Source: Bacilli bacterium
GTDB lineage: Bacteria > Bacillota_I > Bacilli_A > RFN20 > CAG-826
Reading direction: 5' to 3'
DNA: 64,000 nt
NCBI GenBank assembly: GCA_024408085.1
Contig: JAKSVH010000005.1
Coordinates: 1-64,000, forward strand
Shown here: piece by piece, positions 15,913 to 23,896 of the stretch
Numbering within the stretch: the first letter of the stretch is position 1
How the letters are laid out: every line of letters starts with the position of its first letter
Notes under the pieces: generated by a model
The model's database searches: none
What the model was told of the DNA's origin: nothing
What the model saw: only the letters and a program-made list of their open reading frames with translations
Program-made: the position numbers and the translations under genes

Positions 15913-17913
15913 TTATTTTTTTACAATTAATAATGCGGTTAATTTTTCAATTTCTTCCAAATTTAATTTAATTTTTCTGTTTGTTTTTCGCAATAAGATT
16001 GAACAAACTTTTTCTTGCAATATCTTATAAATTTTATATTTACTCTTTTTAGAACTTATGCAGAATAAAATAACCGGTTCAATTGCTCCCACAATTACTG
16101 AAAATGCAGACGAAATAATGAGAGATATCCATTCTTTGTTTTCTGGATTAATTGTCTCGCAAATAAACTTGGTTAAGAAAAACAATCCAACAAGCGCGCC
16201 AAGAGAAACAATAAATAAGATCATTGGAAACCATATATTATAAAATCGTCTTTTGTGTTTAAACAATTTTGCGTTCTTTAACTGAAATTCATCAATTTTC
16301 GGCTGTATGTAATTCTTGACAGAACTAGAATATACATCTAGGTTCTTTTCACTTTGTTTTTTATAATTTTCAATTATAAATGATGGGGTTGTTGAATCTA
16401 ACTTACAAGGATTATTTCTTGTTAATTCCATAACATTTTGTTGAAGAATTGGATTTGTTCTCCAATCAAATAATGCAGAATCGGTAATTTGGTCGACATC
16501 TTTCATTTTGTTTAATACATCATAAAAATTTTTAACCATTTCTGCAGATGGTTCAAAAGCATGATAAGCTGAAGGAACCAAGAACATTACGTTCGTTATT
16601 TCAGAATAATGAGGTGTGCTAAACCAAAGCAAAACATTTAACAATCTATCATTTAATACCAAAGGTATTGTTTCAGAATGAAATTTTTCTTCATTAATCT
16701 GATTTGCAACTGAACAAAGCGCACTATTGTGTGTAACAAAAATATATTTTACATTTTTAAGAGAGGATGCGTTGTTGCCTTTTCTCAATTTATGAATTGC
16801 ATATATAGATTTTGCATCAGCATCATAAGTATCGAATTTCTGTGAAATTTCAACATCTGAAAGTTTATATTCCTTGGTAATTTTATCAAAAATATCCTGT
16901 TGATAAAGTCCAGACAAATCTTTTTCGTTATAATCAATATTGCAATTATTATCTACCTCAATTCCCAAACCATTAATTCTTTCTTCCAAAGAATAGTACC
17001 AAGAATTAATTTCATCATCAGTCGCTTTGTTAAAAACAAAATATATGGCGGTTTTAGAAGCTTTCATTTGATCAAAATTAACATTATTAACCCAAGTGTG
17101 ACAATTATTAATAACTCTTTTCATTTCTTCTAAGGTGTGAGGAAAAATATATAATTTAGCATTTAATTTTTTTAAAACTTCAATCATTTCAACATATTCA
17201 ATCGATGAAGAATAATAATTTAGACCTAAAGCATTAAAGATAAAATCAGAATCTAAATAAATATTTAAATTTTCAAAAGAAAGATTACTGTTTTCTTGAG
17301 TTATATCATTTTCCAAAATAACAGCAGTAAACACCCTTCCAATTACAACTTTTTTAAAAACATCAAAAAGTTTAACGTTTTCTTCTTTTATTTTTTTGAG
17401 AAATAAATCAAAAGTGCCTAGATCATTGGATCTAAAAATTGAATTGTGTTTAATTTTTGAAACATTATTATTTAAATTTTCAATATAATCACAGACAATT
17501 TTGTCTGCTTGTTCCCTAGAAATGTTCGGCTGAATTTCTTCGTTGTAGTAATCTAAAAATTTATCAACAAACTCATTCATCTCGTTAGCTATTGCCGAAT
17601 AACTTTCCTCAAAATTCTGTGTTTTTATTTTTTCTCTATTAACAATATAATCTTTATCTCTTTTCTTTAGATAATCCTTATCTAACAAACGATTTAAACA
17701 GTTGGAAACAAGTAATTTTGTTAGTTTAAGATTAAACATCTCCTCGAAATCGCGCTTAAATTCATCTTTTTCAAAATATTCGTATTTTTTAAGTTGAATA
17801 AAAGTGACCATCATCTTATCTAATGCAACTAAATAATTTCTGGTTTTAAACTCTTCTTGAGTGCTAAACACAATCATGTTAGCTAATTGTGAAAACTTTA
17901 ATGACTTATTCAT
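15913..17913 (-). CDS. PIN-like nuclease with C-terminal membrane anchor
   Basis: This is a 666-residue protein I recognise only by architecture. Residues 1-95 look like a winged-helix segment (NCLNRLLDKDYLKKRDKDYIV). From about 217, IYLDSDFIFNALG (Asp221, Asp223), TLEEMKR (Glu262-263), YDADAKSIYAI (a later Asp) and FVTHNSAL give the acidic D-E-D plus Thr/Asn order of PIN-domain ribonucleases. Two transmembrane helices follow at about 555-583 and 595-620, and a short basic tail ends the protein. A membrane-tethered RNase toxin or defence effector is inferred from this and from neighbours such as Abi_2 and Hachiman. The gene is monocistronic, with a promoter and a palindromic leader upstream. 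Confidence 0.6.
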   Translation of the reverse strand: MNKSLKFSQLANMIVFSTQEEFKTRNYLVALDKMMVTFIQLKKYEYFEKDEFKRDFEEMFNLKLTKLLVSNCLNRLLDKDYLKKRDKDYIVNREKIKTQNFEESYSAIANEMNEFVDKFLDYYNEEIQPNISREQADKIVCDYIENLNNNVSKIKHNSIFRSNDLGTFDLFLKKIKEENVKLFDVFKKVVIGRVFTAVILENDITQENSNLSFENLNIYLDSDFIFNALGLNYYSSSIEYVEMIEVLKKLNAKLYIFPHTLEEMKRVINNCHTWVNNVNFDQMKASKTAIYFVFNKATDDEINSWYYSLEERINGLGIEVDNNCNIDYNEKDLSGLYQQDIFDKITKEYKLSDVEISQKFDTYDADAKSIYAIHKLRKGNNASSLKNVKYIFVTHNSALCSVANQINEEKFHSETIPLVLNDRLLNVLLWFSTPHYSEITNVMFLVPSAYHAFEPSAEMVKNFYDVLNKMKDVDQITDSALFDWRTNPILQQNVMELTRNNPCKLDSTTPSFIIENYKKQSEKNLDVYSSSVKNYIQPKIDEFQLKNAKLFKHKRRFYNIWFPMILFIVSLGALVGLFFLTKFICETINPENKEWISLIISSAFSVIVGAIEPVILFCISSKKSKYKIYKILQEKVCSILLRKTNRKIKLNLEEIEKLTALLIVKK

Positions 17914-17931
17914 AAGAAACCTCTTTTTATT

Positions 17932-18048
17932 TTAAATTAACAATATATGTTTTATTAGACAATATTCATTAGTGATTATAAAAATAAATAATGAAACACC
18001 AATATTGCTAATTGTTAATTTAAGTATACCACTTAAAAATACCAGCTT
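17932..18048 (-). promoter_or_regulatory. Promoter and palindromic leader of PIN-like gene
   Basis: The minus strand has -35 TTCAAG, a 17 bp spacer and -10 TATACT (plus 18023-18028). Downstream, the leader contains a perfect 13 bp inverted repeat, TTAAATTAACAAT (17932-17944) against 18011-18023, with further internal pairing (TTCATTA with TAATGAA, and CAATATT with AATATTG). The leader of about 100 nt could form a long hairpin or bind a regulator near the promoter. A-rich spacing before the ATG includes an AGAGG ribosome site. Confidence 0.55.
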
Positions 18049-18066
18049 GAAACAAAAGAAGATATA

Positions 18067-18681
18067 CTAATCTTCCTTCTTGTCTTTCTCTGTATTATGT
18101 CTTGTGAATACACAGGCAATGGTTTGACAGAATAACTTAATGTCTAACCATAATGAGATGTGTTCATAATAATAACCATCCATCTTGCCTTTTTCTTCTG
18201 GCGATACATTTACTCTACCATGTACTTGAGCATAACCACTTAAGCCTGGTTTTAAATGAATAGCACCATTTTGCTTTCTTAACTCAATTGTGAGTTTATC
18301 TTCATGATGGTTAATAACGGGTCTAGGACCGATAAATGCCATGGATCCAACTAAAATATTAAATAACTGAGGAGTTTCATCTAGAGATGTTGCTCTTAGG
18401 AATTTACCAAATGGCGTAACCATATTGGAGTGATCAGCGAATTCAGATGTTGAGTTTGGATCAGCGCTTAAATACATTGATCTAAACTTAATCATTTTAA
18501 ATGGCTTACCATCTTTACCAACACGTTCATGCATAAAGAATGGATGACCTTTGGTGACAATTAAGTTAATGATAAATACCCACCACCAAAATAATCCTAA
18601 ACAAGAAAGAATGCCTACAAAAGCACCACATATAGATATGAATCTCTTTAGTACTAAGTAAGCTTTCTGAGACTTCTTCAT
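18067..18681 (-). CDS. Undecaprenyl-phosphate sugar phosphotransferase
   Basis: This 204-residue membrane enzyme of the bacterial sugar transferase family would load the first sugar-1-phosphate onto undecaprenyl phosphate to start repeat-unit synthesis. It has one N-terminal hydrophobic helix (about 9-36), then the family signatures FFMHERVGKDGKPFKMIKFRSM (near 48-69) and LFNILVGSMAFIGPRPV (about 109-125). It lacks the extra N-terminal helices of full-length WbaP, so it is the short (PglC-like) form. It is a single gene preceded by a near-consensus promoter that leaves only about three untranslated bases. It is separated from the main polysaccharide cluster by defence genes. Confidence 0.85.
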   Translation of the reverse strand: MKKSQKAYLVLKRFISICGAFVGILSCLGLFWWWVFIINLIVTKGHPFFMHERVGKDGKPFKMIKFRSMYLSADPNSTSEFADHSNMVTPFGKFLRATSLDETPQLFNILVGSMAFIGPRPVINHHEDKLTIELRKQNGAIHLKPGLSGYAQVHGRVNVSPEEKGKMDGYYYEHISLWLDIKLFCQTIACVFTRHNTEKDKKED

Positions 18682-18690
18682 AGAGCAATT

Positions 18691-18719
18691 ATTATATAGT
18701 TTGCTAAAAAAATAAGCAA
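18691..18719 (-). promoter_or_regulatory. Promoter of sugar transferase, leaderless-type
   Basis: On the minus strand TTGCTT (plus 18714-18719), a 17 bp spacer and TATAAT (plus 18691-18696) form a strong promoter. Only nine bases separate the -10 box from the ATG, and no ribosome site is present. Confidence 0.7.
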
Positions 18720-18724
18720 ATAAA

Positions 18725-18750
18725 AATCCCTTTTGGTTAACAAAGGGATT
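18725..18750 (-). terminator. Terminator after protease/small-protein operon
   Basis: AATCCCTTT / AAAGGGATT stem with a TTAAC-containing loop, followed on the minus strand by TTTTTATTTG. It lies ten bases past the stop of the 52-residue gene. Confidence 0.8.
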
Positions 18751-18760
18751 ATTATATTTT

Positions 18761-18919
18761 TCAATTTAAATTACTTATTGTTATAGAATCCTTATATGAA
18801 ACAGTTTTCGTTAGCCCTTGTTTTCTTAATAGACTATAAAGATTATATGCATTTCTATACTCATCAATACATTTAGAATCAATTTCTTTTAAATCTTTAA
18901 TTGCTTTAGAAACGCTCAT
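18761..18919 (-). CDS. 52-residue protein coupled to SDH-type protease
   Basis: This short gene overlaps the stop of the upstream protease gene by ATGA (18916-18919) and ends with TGA at 18761. The 52-residue product starts MSVSKAIKDLKEIDSKCIDE, continues with a tyrosine-rich helix (YRNAYNLYSLLRKQG) and ends SITISNLN. It is mostly helical, charged and soluble, with no motif I recognise. The overlap and the shared terminator argue that it is real and made in step with the protease, perhaps as a regulator, adaptor or substrate. Function unknown. Confidence 0.65.
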   Translation of the reverse strand: MSVSKAIKDLKEIDSKCIDEYRNAYNLYSLLRKQGLTKTVSYKDSITISNLN

Positions 18920-19779
18920 ATAAAGAACCTCGTTTGGAAATATGTAGTATACTTATTATTTTTCATATATTCAATAGCAAATTTGTAATATTCATCTATC
19001 GCATCTCCAACCACAGGAATCGTTCCATAATCTTCAATTTTTAATTTCAAATCATTTCTCAACATATTTATATCAATTGGTCTTCCATGAGTCTTCCAAA
19101 TTTTATTATCACTAAGTTTTCCAGCAATTTCTTCAGCTCTTTTTTTCCTTTCGTCTGGCGTAACTGGCGTTCCATTCTTGTGTGTAGTCCATGTTTTAAA
19201 TTTATAAGAACACAGCCACTTAGTTAAAATATCAATATTTAGTTCCTTTGCTTGTTCATAAAGCCTAAGTTCTGCTAAATCAAAATCTTTTAAAATAACA
19301 AATTCAGCATTGCTTAAAGTATTATTATTCGCTTTATCTAAGAGTTCATTAATTTTATCAAGATAGCCTAAAGCAGCAACATAATGTCCTTCTTTATTTT
19401 TGACTTGAGGATCAATTGGGCCGAGTATTGAATAATAATTCATTAAAATATTGTCGCCGCCCATACAAAAAACAGTGCCTGCACTATATGCATAATCAGG
19501 AACAATAAAATTAACTTCTTTATAATGGTGTCTAAAGACAGTCATCATCCTTTGTACAGGACCAAGGCTACCACCATTTGTAGTCAAAATTACAAATAGT
19601 TTATCCTTTTTAAATTTTGATTTGGCTATTTGCTCAATCATGTCTTTAATATGAATTTCAATTCCTTCATCAATGCCACCAAAATAAACCAACACATTGC
19701 CATCTAAAACCTTTTCTAGATTATTTAAAAGATTTTTCATTTTAGCAGTATTCATTATAGCTAATTTATTTTCATTCAT
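18916..19779 (-). CDS. SDH-type (SppA/ClpP-fold) serine protease
   Basis: This is a 287-residue member of the serine dehydrogenase proteinase (SDH_sah) family, related in fold to ClpP and SppA. Visible family features are the strand and loop FVILTTNGGSLGPVQRM (oxyanion loop), the nucleophile region YAYSAGTVFCMGGD (serine in YSAGT) and ILGPIDPQV a little downstream. No signal peptide or membrane helix is seen, so it is probably cytoplasmic. I chose the ATG at 19779 because AAGGAG lies seven bases upstream; the longer frame has no such site. It is followed by an overlapping 52-residue gene and placed among defence genes. The true substrate is unknown; an effector protease is a hypothesis. Confidence 0.75.
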   Translation of the reverse strand: MNENKLAIMNTAKMKNLLNNLEKVLDGNVLVYFGGIDEGIEIHIKDMIEQIAKSKFKKDKLFVILTTNGGSLGPVQRMMTVFRHHYKEVNFIVPDYAYSAGTVFCMGGDNILMNYYSILGPIDPQVKNKEGHYVAALGYLDKINELLDKANNNTLSNAEFVILKDFDLAELRLYEQAKELNIDILTKWLCSYKFKTWTTHKNGTPVTPDERKKRAEEIAGKLSDNKIWKTHGRPIDINMLRNDLKLKIEDYGTIPVVGDAIDEYYKFAIEYMKNNKYTTYFQTRFFI

Positions 19780-19841
19780 AATAAACTCCTTATACAAAGT
19801 ATAACAATTCAGCCTTTAAAAGTAAATATTACTAACAAAAA

Positions 19842-20588
19842 TTACTTAACATTTTTGTATTTCTTTTTACCATTTATTGCCCAACAGAATACATAATACC
19901 AGCTCTTAAACCAATTAATCTTTTGGGTTTTGTGGTACACCCTAAATTCATACTTAATTAGTTTGAACTTATTACGAGATTTACTGTTCTCCAATATTCT
20001 ATATGTAGCAAGTACTTTTGGATTACCGTGTGCTACATGTCCATCTTTTAAAATATCTAACCAAAATGTATGGTCTTCACACTTCTTTAAATCTTCTGGG
20101 AAATAACGTTCTCCCACCACATCCTTATCATACATTGTGGTTAGACATGATAATGGACATGTTTTTAAAACTGATTTATATGTGACATCTTTTGGAACTA
20201 AAAATTCAGATCTTGAATTTGGAGTAAGTCTAATGTAACCAGCGGATACAACTGGACCGTTATCTTTAATGAACTTAACTTGTTCTTCAAGATATGTTGG
20301 ATCAAGAATATCATCTGCATCAAGAAATGTTATATATCTACCTTGAGCATTTCTTAAGCCAATGTTTCTAGCTTTGGCGGTTCCGCCATTCTTTTCTGCT
20401 TTAATAAGTTTAAAATTTGAATAATCTTTTACTAAATTGGAAACATAATCAAATGAATTATCAGTAGAGCAATCATCTACGATAATCCATTCAAAGTCTT
20501 TAAAAGATTGATTTAAAACACTTTCAAATGTTTCTTTAAACCATTTTTTTGCGTTATATACTGGAGTGATAATACTTACTAAACTCAT
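19842..20588 (-). CDS. Family 2 glycosyltransferase
   Basis: This is a GT-A fold glycosyltransferase of about 248 residues. It starts MSLVSIITPVYN and contains WIIVDDCSTDNS (nucleotide-sugar binding) and FLDADDIL (the DxD metal motif). The C-terminal part with EDHTFWLDIL carries the ED acceptor-site motif. I place the start at 20588 because family members begin within a few residues of the VSIIxPVYN strand; the frame extends to 20645 with a hydrophobic segment that could alternatively be real. It would add a sugar to a lipid-linked oligosaccharide. It sits between the protease and Hachiman, away from the main polysaccharide cluster. Confidence 0.85.
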   Translation of the reverse strand: MSLVSIITPVYNAKKWFKETFESVLNQSFKDFEWIIVDDCSTDNSFDYVSNLVKDYSNFKLIKAEKNGGTAKARNIGLRNAQGRYITFLDADDILDPTYLEEQVKFIKDNGPVVSAGYIRLTPNSRSEFLVPKDVTYKSVLKTCPLSCLTTMYDKDVVGERYFPEDLKKCEDHTFWLDILKDGHVAHGNPKVLATYRILENSKSRNKFKLIKYEFRVYHKTQKINWFKSWYYVFCWAINGKKKYKNVK

Positions 20589-20674
20589 AACATATAAGAT
20601 AAAGGAAACTATTGATAGAATCAATACAAATATAAAAGACTGCAATTAATCAAGTGACTTAATAAGATATTTAA

Positions 20675-22741
20675 TTATGCAAAATATTTTTCATAAATCA
20701 GCAAAAATGATTCTTTATAATTTTGCGATTTTTCTGATAATTCTTTGATTGTTTTAACAACATCAAATGTTGAAAACTTTTCTTTAAGGTTATTAACAAT
20801 CTCAGTAATCATTGCTTTGCTGATGTGGTTCTTGGAAATAGGAACACCATATTCTTTAATTGTAAAGAGAACTTTCTTTTCGTTGTCAGTGAGTAAATCT
20901 ACATCAAAATCTTCTGTTATAAAACGATTATATTTCGCTTTAAAATCTTTTATAGCTTCAAGAACATTTTCTCCAAAAGTAAAATTAGGAAGTTCATTTT
21001 TAATTAAGCAAGCGATATTAACAAATGGCTGGATGTAGTATTCAGAATTTGAATAAGTAAACCTCATCAAACATTCTATTGCTTCTGTAGTAGAATAAAT
21101 TTTATTTTTTGGATGATACTTACTAATAAAATACTCGACTCTATCATTATAATTTTTAAAAGATTCAAAAATATCATTCGCATAGTCTGAATAGTATCCT
21201 TTCTGTAAAACTGCTTTCATTGCAACTTTATCTTCCCACATATGGTTTAATGAGTAATCATCAGAAAAAACCTTTTGTGCCATTTGTGGGACATATGTCA
21301 TCCAGCCATGATCAATATCAATTTTTAATACTTCAATAATTTTTCTTAATTTTCGAAGCGATAATGAATTTGTTATTAATATTTTTTTACATAATTCAAA
21401 CGGAATATCTGATTGTTCTGAAAAAGATTTGATTTTAATGTCATCATTTGTTTCAGAGATTTCTTGAATATCGTTTCCATTTTCTCTAAATAAATCAACA
21501 TTGACAACCTTATTGTCAATATCTTTAATCGAATTAACTGAGTATATATGTCCTATTGGGTATTTTCCCAATCTACCAGCTCTTCCAATAGTGTTTTTGA
21601 TTAACAAAATATCTCTATCTAAATTGACTTTTGAACTAATAAAAATATTTTTAGTCGGTGTATTTATTCCTTCTGATATTGAATTTGTGCCAACAAGCAA
21701 ATTGTAATTTGGGTCTTTATTAAAAAGACGTATTATTTTATTTTGCATGTATTTTGGCATCATGCCGTGATGGACCAGGATACCTTGCTTTAATAGTTTA
21801 ATTACACTCCATTCAGGATGAAAGTCATCTTCTAAATTTTTAATAAAATTATTGTATAAATTTTTACTATTTTTATTTTCAAAGGATAAAGCGAACTCGC
21901 CAATTTGATTTGGTGTTTGAAAAAATAAAATAGTCTTTTCCTTTTTGCCCTTTTCAATTAATTCTTTATCAAATTTTTCTTCAGTTTCTAAAGTATGAAA
22001 CAAATGATCAACAGCATTAAATTTAGTATCAAATTTATCAAAGTTGTATTCATCAAAACCAAGAAAATTTGCATTAGGGCTTAAAAGAATCATTTTATTT
22101 GCATTTTTATTTACAAAATCCAAGAATGTCTTTGACAATTTATAGTTTCTTATTTCTCCAGTACTATCTTTTAATTTGTATGCTTCGTCAATAACAAACA
22201 AATCTATGTCTTTCTTAAAATAATCAGATATTTCCAAAAACTTTTCTTGTGTGCCTATAAAGATACTATTTCCTTGAAAATCGGTTACATCGGTTTTATT
22301 TTTATCAAAAATCTCATATGCAGAAAATGAAGCGTTTGTCTTAAAAGTGGTTTCTAATTCATATGCCAGAGAATTAGTTGGAACAATGAAAACAACTTTC
22401 TTTGGTTTAAATCTAAATATGTATTCTTTAAGAAGCAAAGTTTTGCCAAATGAAGTCGGAGCAGAAAGAATGAGCTTTTTTGATGATATAATTTTATCAA
22501 AAGCTTCTTGCTGTTTAGGGAAAAAATAAATATTTTCGTTTTGAATATGAGTTATTCTTCTTTTTTGATTTTTCTCAATTACAATCTTTTCAAACAAAGA
22601 AGAACACAAGTTATCATTGCATAAATATGAAGTTAAACCCAAGAAAGCTTTGGACTTTTCTGAAACAAATTCATTATTATCTAAGGCAATAAGTAATTGT
22701 TTTCTATCTTCAATTAATGAATTTTCATCAAAGTTTTTCAT
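20675..22741 (-). CDS. hamB: Hachiman helicase HamB
   Basis: This is a 688-residue superfamily 2 DEAD/DEAH-type helicase. Motif I SAPTSFGKT (93-101), motif II IDEAY (184-188), GTNSISEGINTPT (motif V region) and NTIGRAGR (motif VI) are all visible, so ATPase activity is expected. It begins inside the last codons of hamA (14 bp overlap) with an AAAGGAA ribosome site. In Hachiman, HamB works with the nuclease HamA as a complex that surveys DNA ends and unleashes DNA degradation on phage attack. The C-terminal 250 residues are helical and unassigned. It is shorter than some HamB proteins but has all helicase motifs. Confidence 0.85.
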   Translation of the reverse strand: MKNFDENSLIEDRKQLLIALDNNEFVSEKSKAFLGLTSYLCNDNLCSSLFEKIVIEKNQKRRITHIQNENIYFFPKQQEAFDKIISSKKLILSAPTSFGKTLLLKEYIFRFKPKKVVFIVPTNSLAYELETTFKTNASFSAYEIFDKNKTDVTDFQGNSIFIGTQEKFLEISDYFKKDIDLFVIDEAYKLKDSTGEIRNYKLSKTFLDFVNKNANKMILLSPNANFLGFDEYNFDKFDTKFNAVDHLFHTLETEEKFDKELIEKGKKEKTILFFQTPNQIGEFALSFENKNSKNLYNNFIKNLEDDFHPEWSVIKLLKQGILVHHGMMPKYMQNKIIRLFNKDPNYNLLVGTNSISEGINTPTKNIFISSKVNLDRDILLIKNTIGRAGRLGKYPIGHIYSVNSIKDIDNKVVNVDLFRENGNDIQEISETNDDIKIKSFSEQSDIPFELCKKILITNSLSLRKLRKIIEVLKIDIDHGWMTYVPQMAQKVFSDDYSLNHMWEDKVAMKAVLQKGYYSDYANDIFESFKNYNDRVEYFISKYHPKNKIYSTTEAIECLMRFTYSNSEYYIQPFVNIACLIKNELPNFTFGENVLEAIKDFKAKYNRFITEDFDVDLLTDNEKKVLFTIKEYGVPISKNHISKAMITEIVNNLKEKFSTFDVVKTIKELSEKSQNYKESFLLIYEKYFA

Positions 22742-23618
22742 AAAATTCCTTTAGCGATTGCGCTTTGCTAATAAAATTTGTGATAGAATCAATTTTTGAA
22801 TCAACAAACAAATGGAAAATAACAATCTTATACTTAAACTCTGCAGGAAGAGTAAATTCCTTTTTAATTTTATTTGCTAATTTATCATGATCAACTTTAA
22901 ATTCATTGTAAAAATCCTCTTTTTCAAAATCTTCGAGTTTATATGGAGCAAGTTCATGAATAGCAAATCCACACAAAATTATCTCTTGTGACAAAAACTC
23001 TGATATGTCATACGATTTATATTGTGTCTTTCCTATATTTTGTAAAATTAAAATTTTAGTATCTGAATTAACAAGGGAACTTCTATATAAACCATCTAAT
23101 TTATTGATTATGCTATCCTTTTTACAAAAATCATCTGTTATTTTTGCAATGCAAGTTTTCAATGAAGGAATAAACTTTGCCTCAGACAAAATGATTTTAC
23201 CTTTCGTGAAATCAACTAAACAGTCATCAGGGCCCGTTTTAACATCGATTAATGTGTCATTAATATCTATAGCAGCATGAACTAATTTACAGCCGTATAC
23301 ATCTCTATAAACAATTGGAAGAATTGCTTCAGCTAAAAAAGAATAGAAAGAATGATGATCTGTTAAGGATTTAGTAACATATTGTTTAACATTATCAACA
23401 TGCATTGGAGGAGAAAAACGCAAATACATATTAGCTAAATTTTCGTTAGACAAGTCATCATCGTCAAAAATAAAAGATAAATTTTCTTTGCTTAAAATAT
23501 AATTAGTCAAATTGTTTTGAATATCTAAAGGCTTGAAAAGGACACTTTCTAAACAAACGCTACCGAATGTGTCGTTTGTTGATTTTTGTATAACTGATTT
23601 ATGTTTTAAAAATTTCAT
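22728..23618 (-). CDS. hamA: Hachiman nuclease HamA (DUF1837)
   Basis: This 296-residue protein has DUF1837 features: SFLAEAILPIVYRDVYG (about 93-109), then GPDDCLVDF (129-137) and ILSEAKF (143-149). The last two form the D...E-x-K core of a PD-(D/E)xK nuclease (Asp131/132, Glu146, Lys148). Its position directly before a DEAD-type helicase, with a 14 bp overlap, is the defining layout of Hachiman defence loci. It is therefore inferred to be the DNase effector held in check by HamB. The promoter lies seven bases from the ATG, suggesting a leaderless transcript. A dispersed repeat fills the whole upstream gap. Confidence 0.85.
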   Translation of the reverse strand: MKFLKHKSVIQKSTNDTFGSVCLESVLFKPLDIQNNLTNYILSKENLSFIFDDDDLSNENLANMYLRFSPPMHVDNVKQYVTKSLTDHHSFYSFLAEAILPIVYRDVYGCKLVHAAIDINDTLIDVKTGPDDCLVDFTKGKIILSEAKFIPSLKTCIAKITDDFCKKDSIINKLDGLYRSSLVNSDTKILILQNIGKTQYKSYDISEFLSQEIILCGFAIHELAPYKLEDFEKEDFYNEFKVDHDKLANKIKKEFTLPAEFKYKIVIFHLFVDSKIDSITNFISKAQSLKEFYEKL

Positions 23619-23625
23619 TTTAACT

Positions 23626-23638
23626 ATTATACATTATA
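23626..23638 (-). promoter_or_regulatory. hamA promoter -10 boxes, leaderless-type
   Basis: Two TATAAT boxes on the minus strand (plus 23626-23631 and 23633-23638) precede hamA. The nearer one leaves seven bases to the ATG, so the transcript would begin one base before the start codon. There is no SD. The edge of repeat copy B begins about ten bases upstream and may supply upstream promoter elements. Confidence 0.5.
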
Positions 23639-23647
23639 ATCGTTTAT

Positions 23648-23896
23648 AAAATCAGTTAATACTTCTAATGCTTATATTAATAATGAATCATTAACATCAA
23701 ACTCACATCCACCACATATAAGTAAACTAACATTCCCTTTCCTTTTGATATATAAGGATAAGATAAAGGATTTCTCTATTGTTTATAAGTATGGATATTT
23801 CTCTATTATATATGAGAAATCAAAAACAAAAGAGGGTTGGCCTCTTAATGTTTTATGAATAGATTGTAATAATCGTAATGAATAAAACCGGATTTT
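23648..23896 (-). repeat. Dispersed hairpin-containing intergenic repeat, copy B
   Basis: This is the most complete copy and spans the whole gap between hamA and the symporter. On the plus strand it runs AAATCAGTTAATACTTCTAA, CCCTTTCCTTTTGATATA, AAGGATAAGATAAAGGATTT, a TTTCTC/GAGAAA hairpin, a terminator-like AAGAGG/CCTCTT stem (23830-23846) and GAATAGATTGTAATAATCG. Copy C shares all blocks except the last; A2 shares the inner blocks. On the minus strand the stem is followed by TTTTGTTTTT, so its near end can terminate the symporter transcript. Confidence 0.7.

Noticed and set aside
17932-18023. Second invertible segment upstream of the PIN-like gene
   Set aside because: The 13 bp arms are AT-only and unlike the arms at 75-374, with no recombinase nearby; a leader hairpin or operator is simpler.
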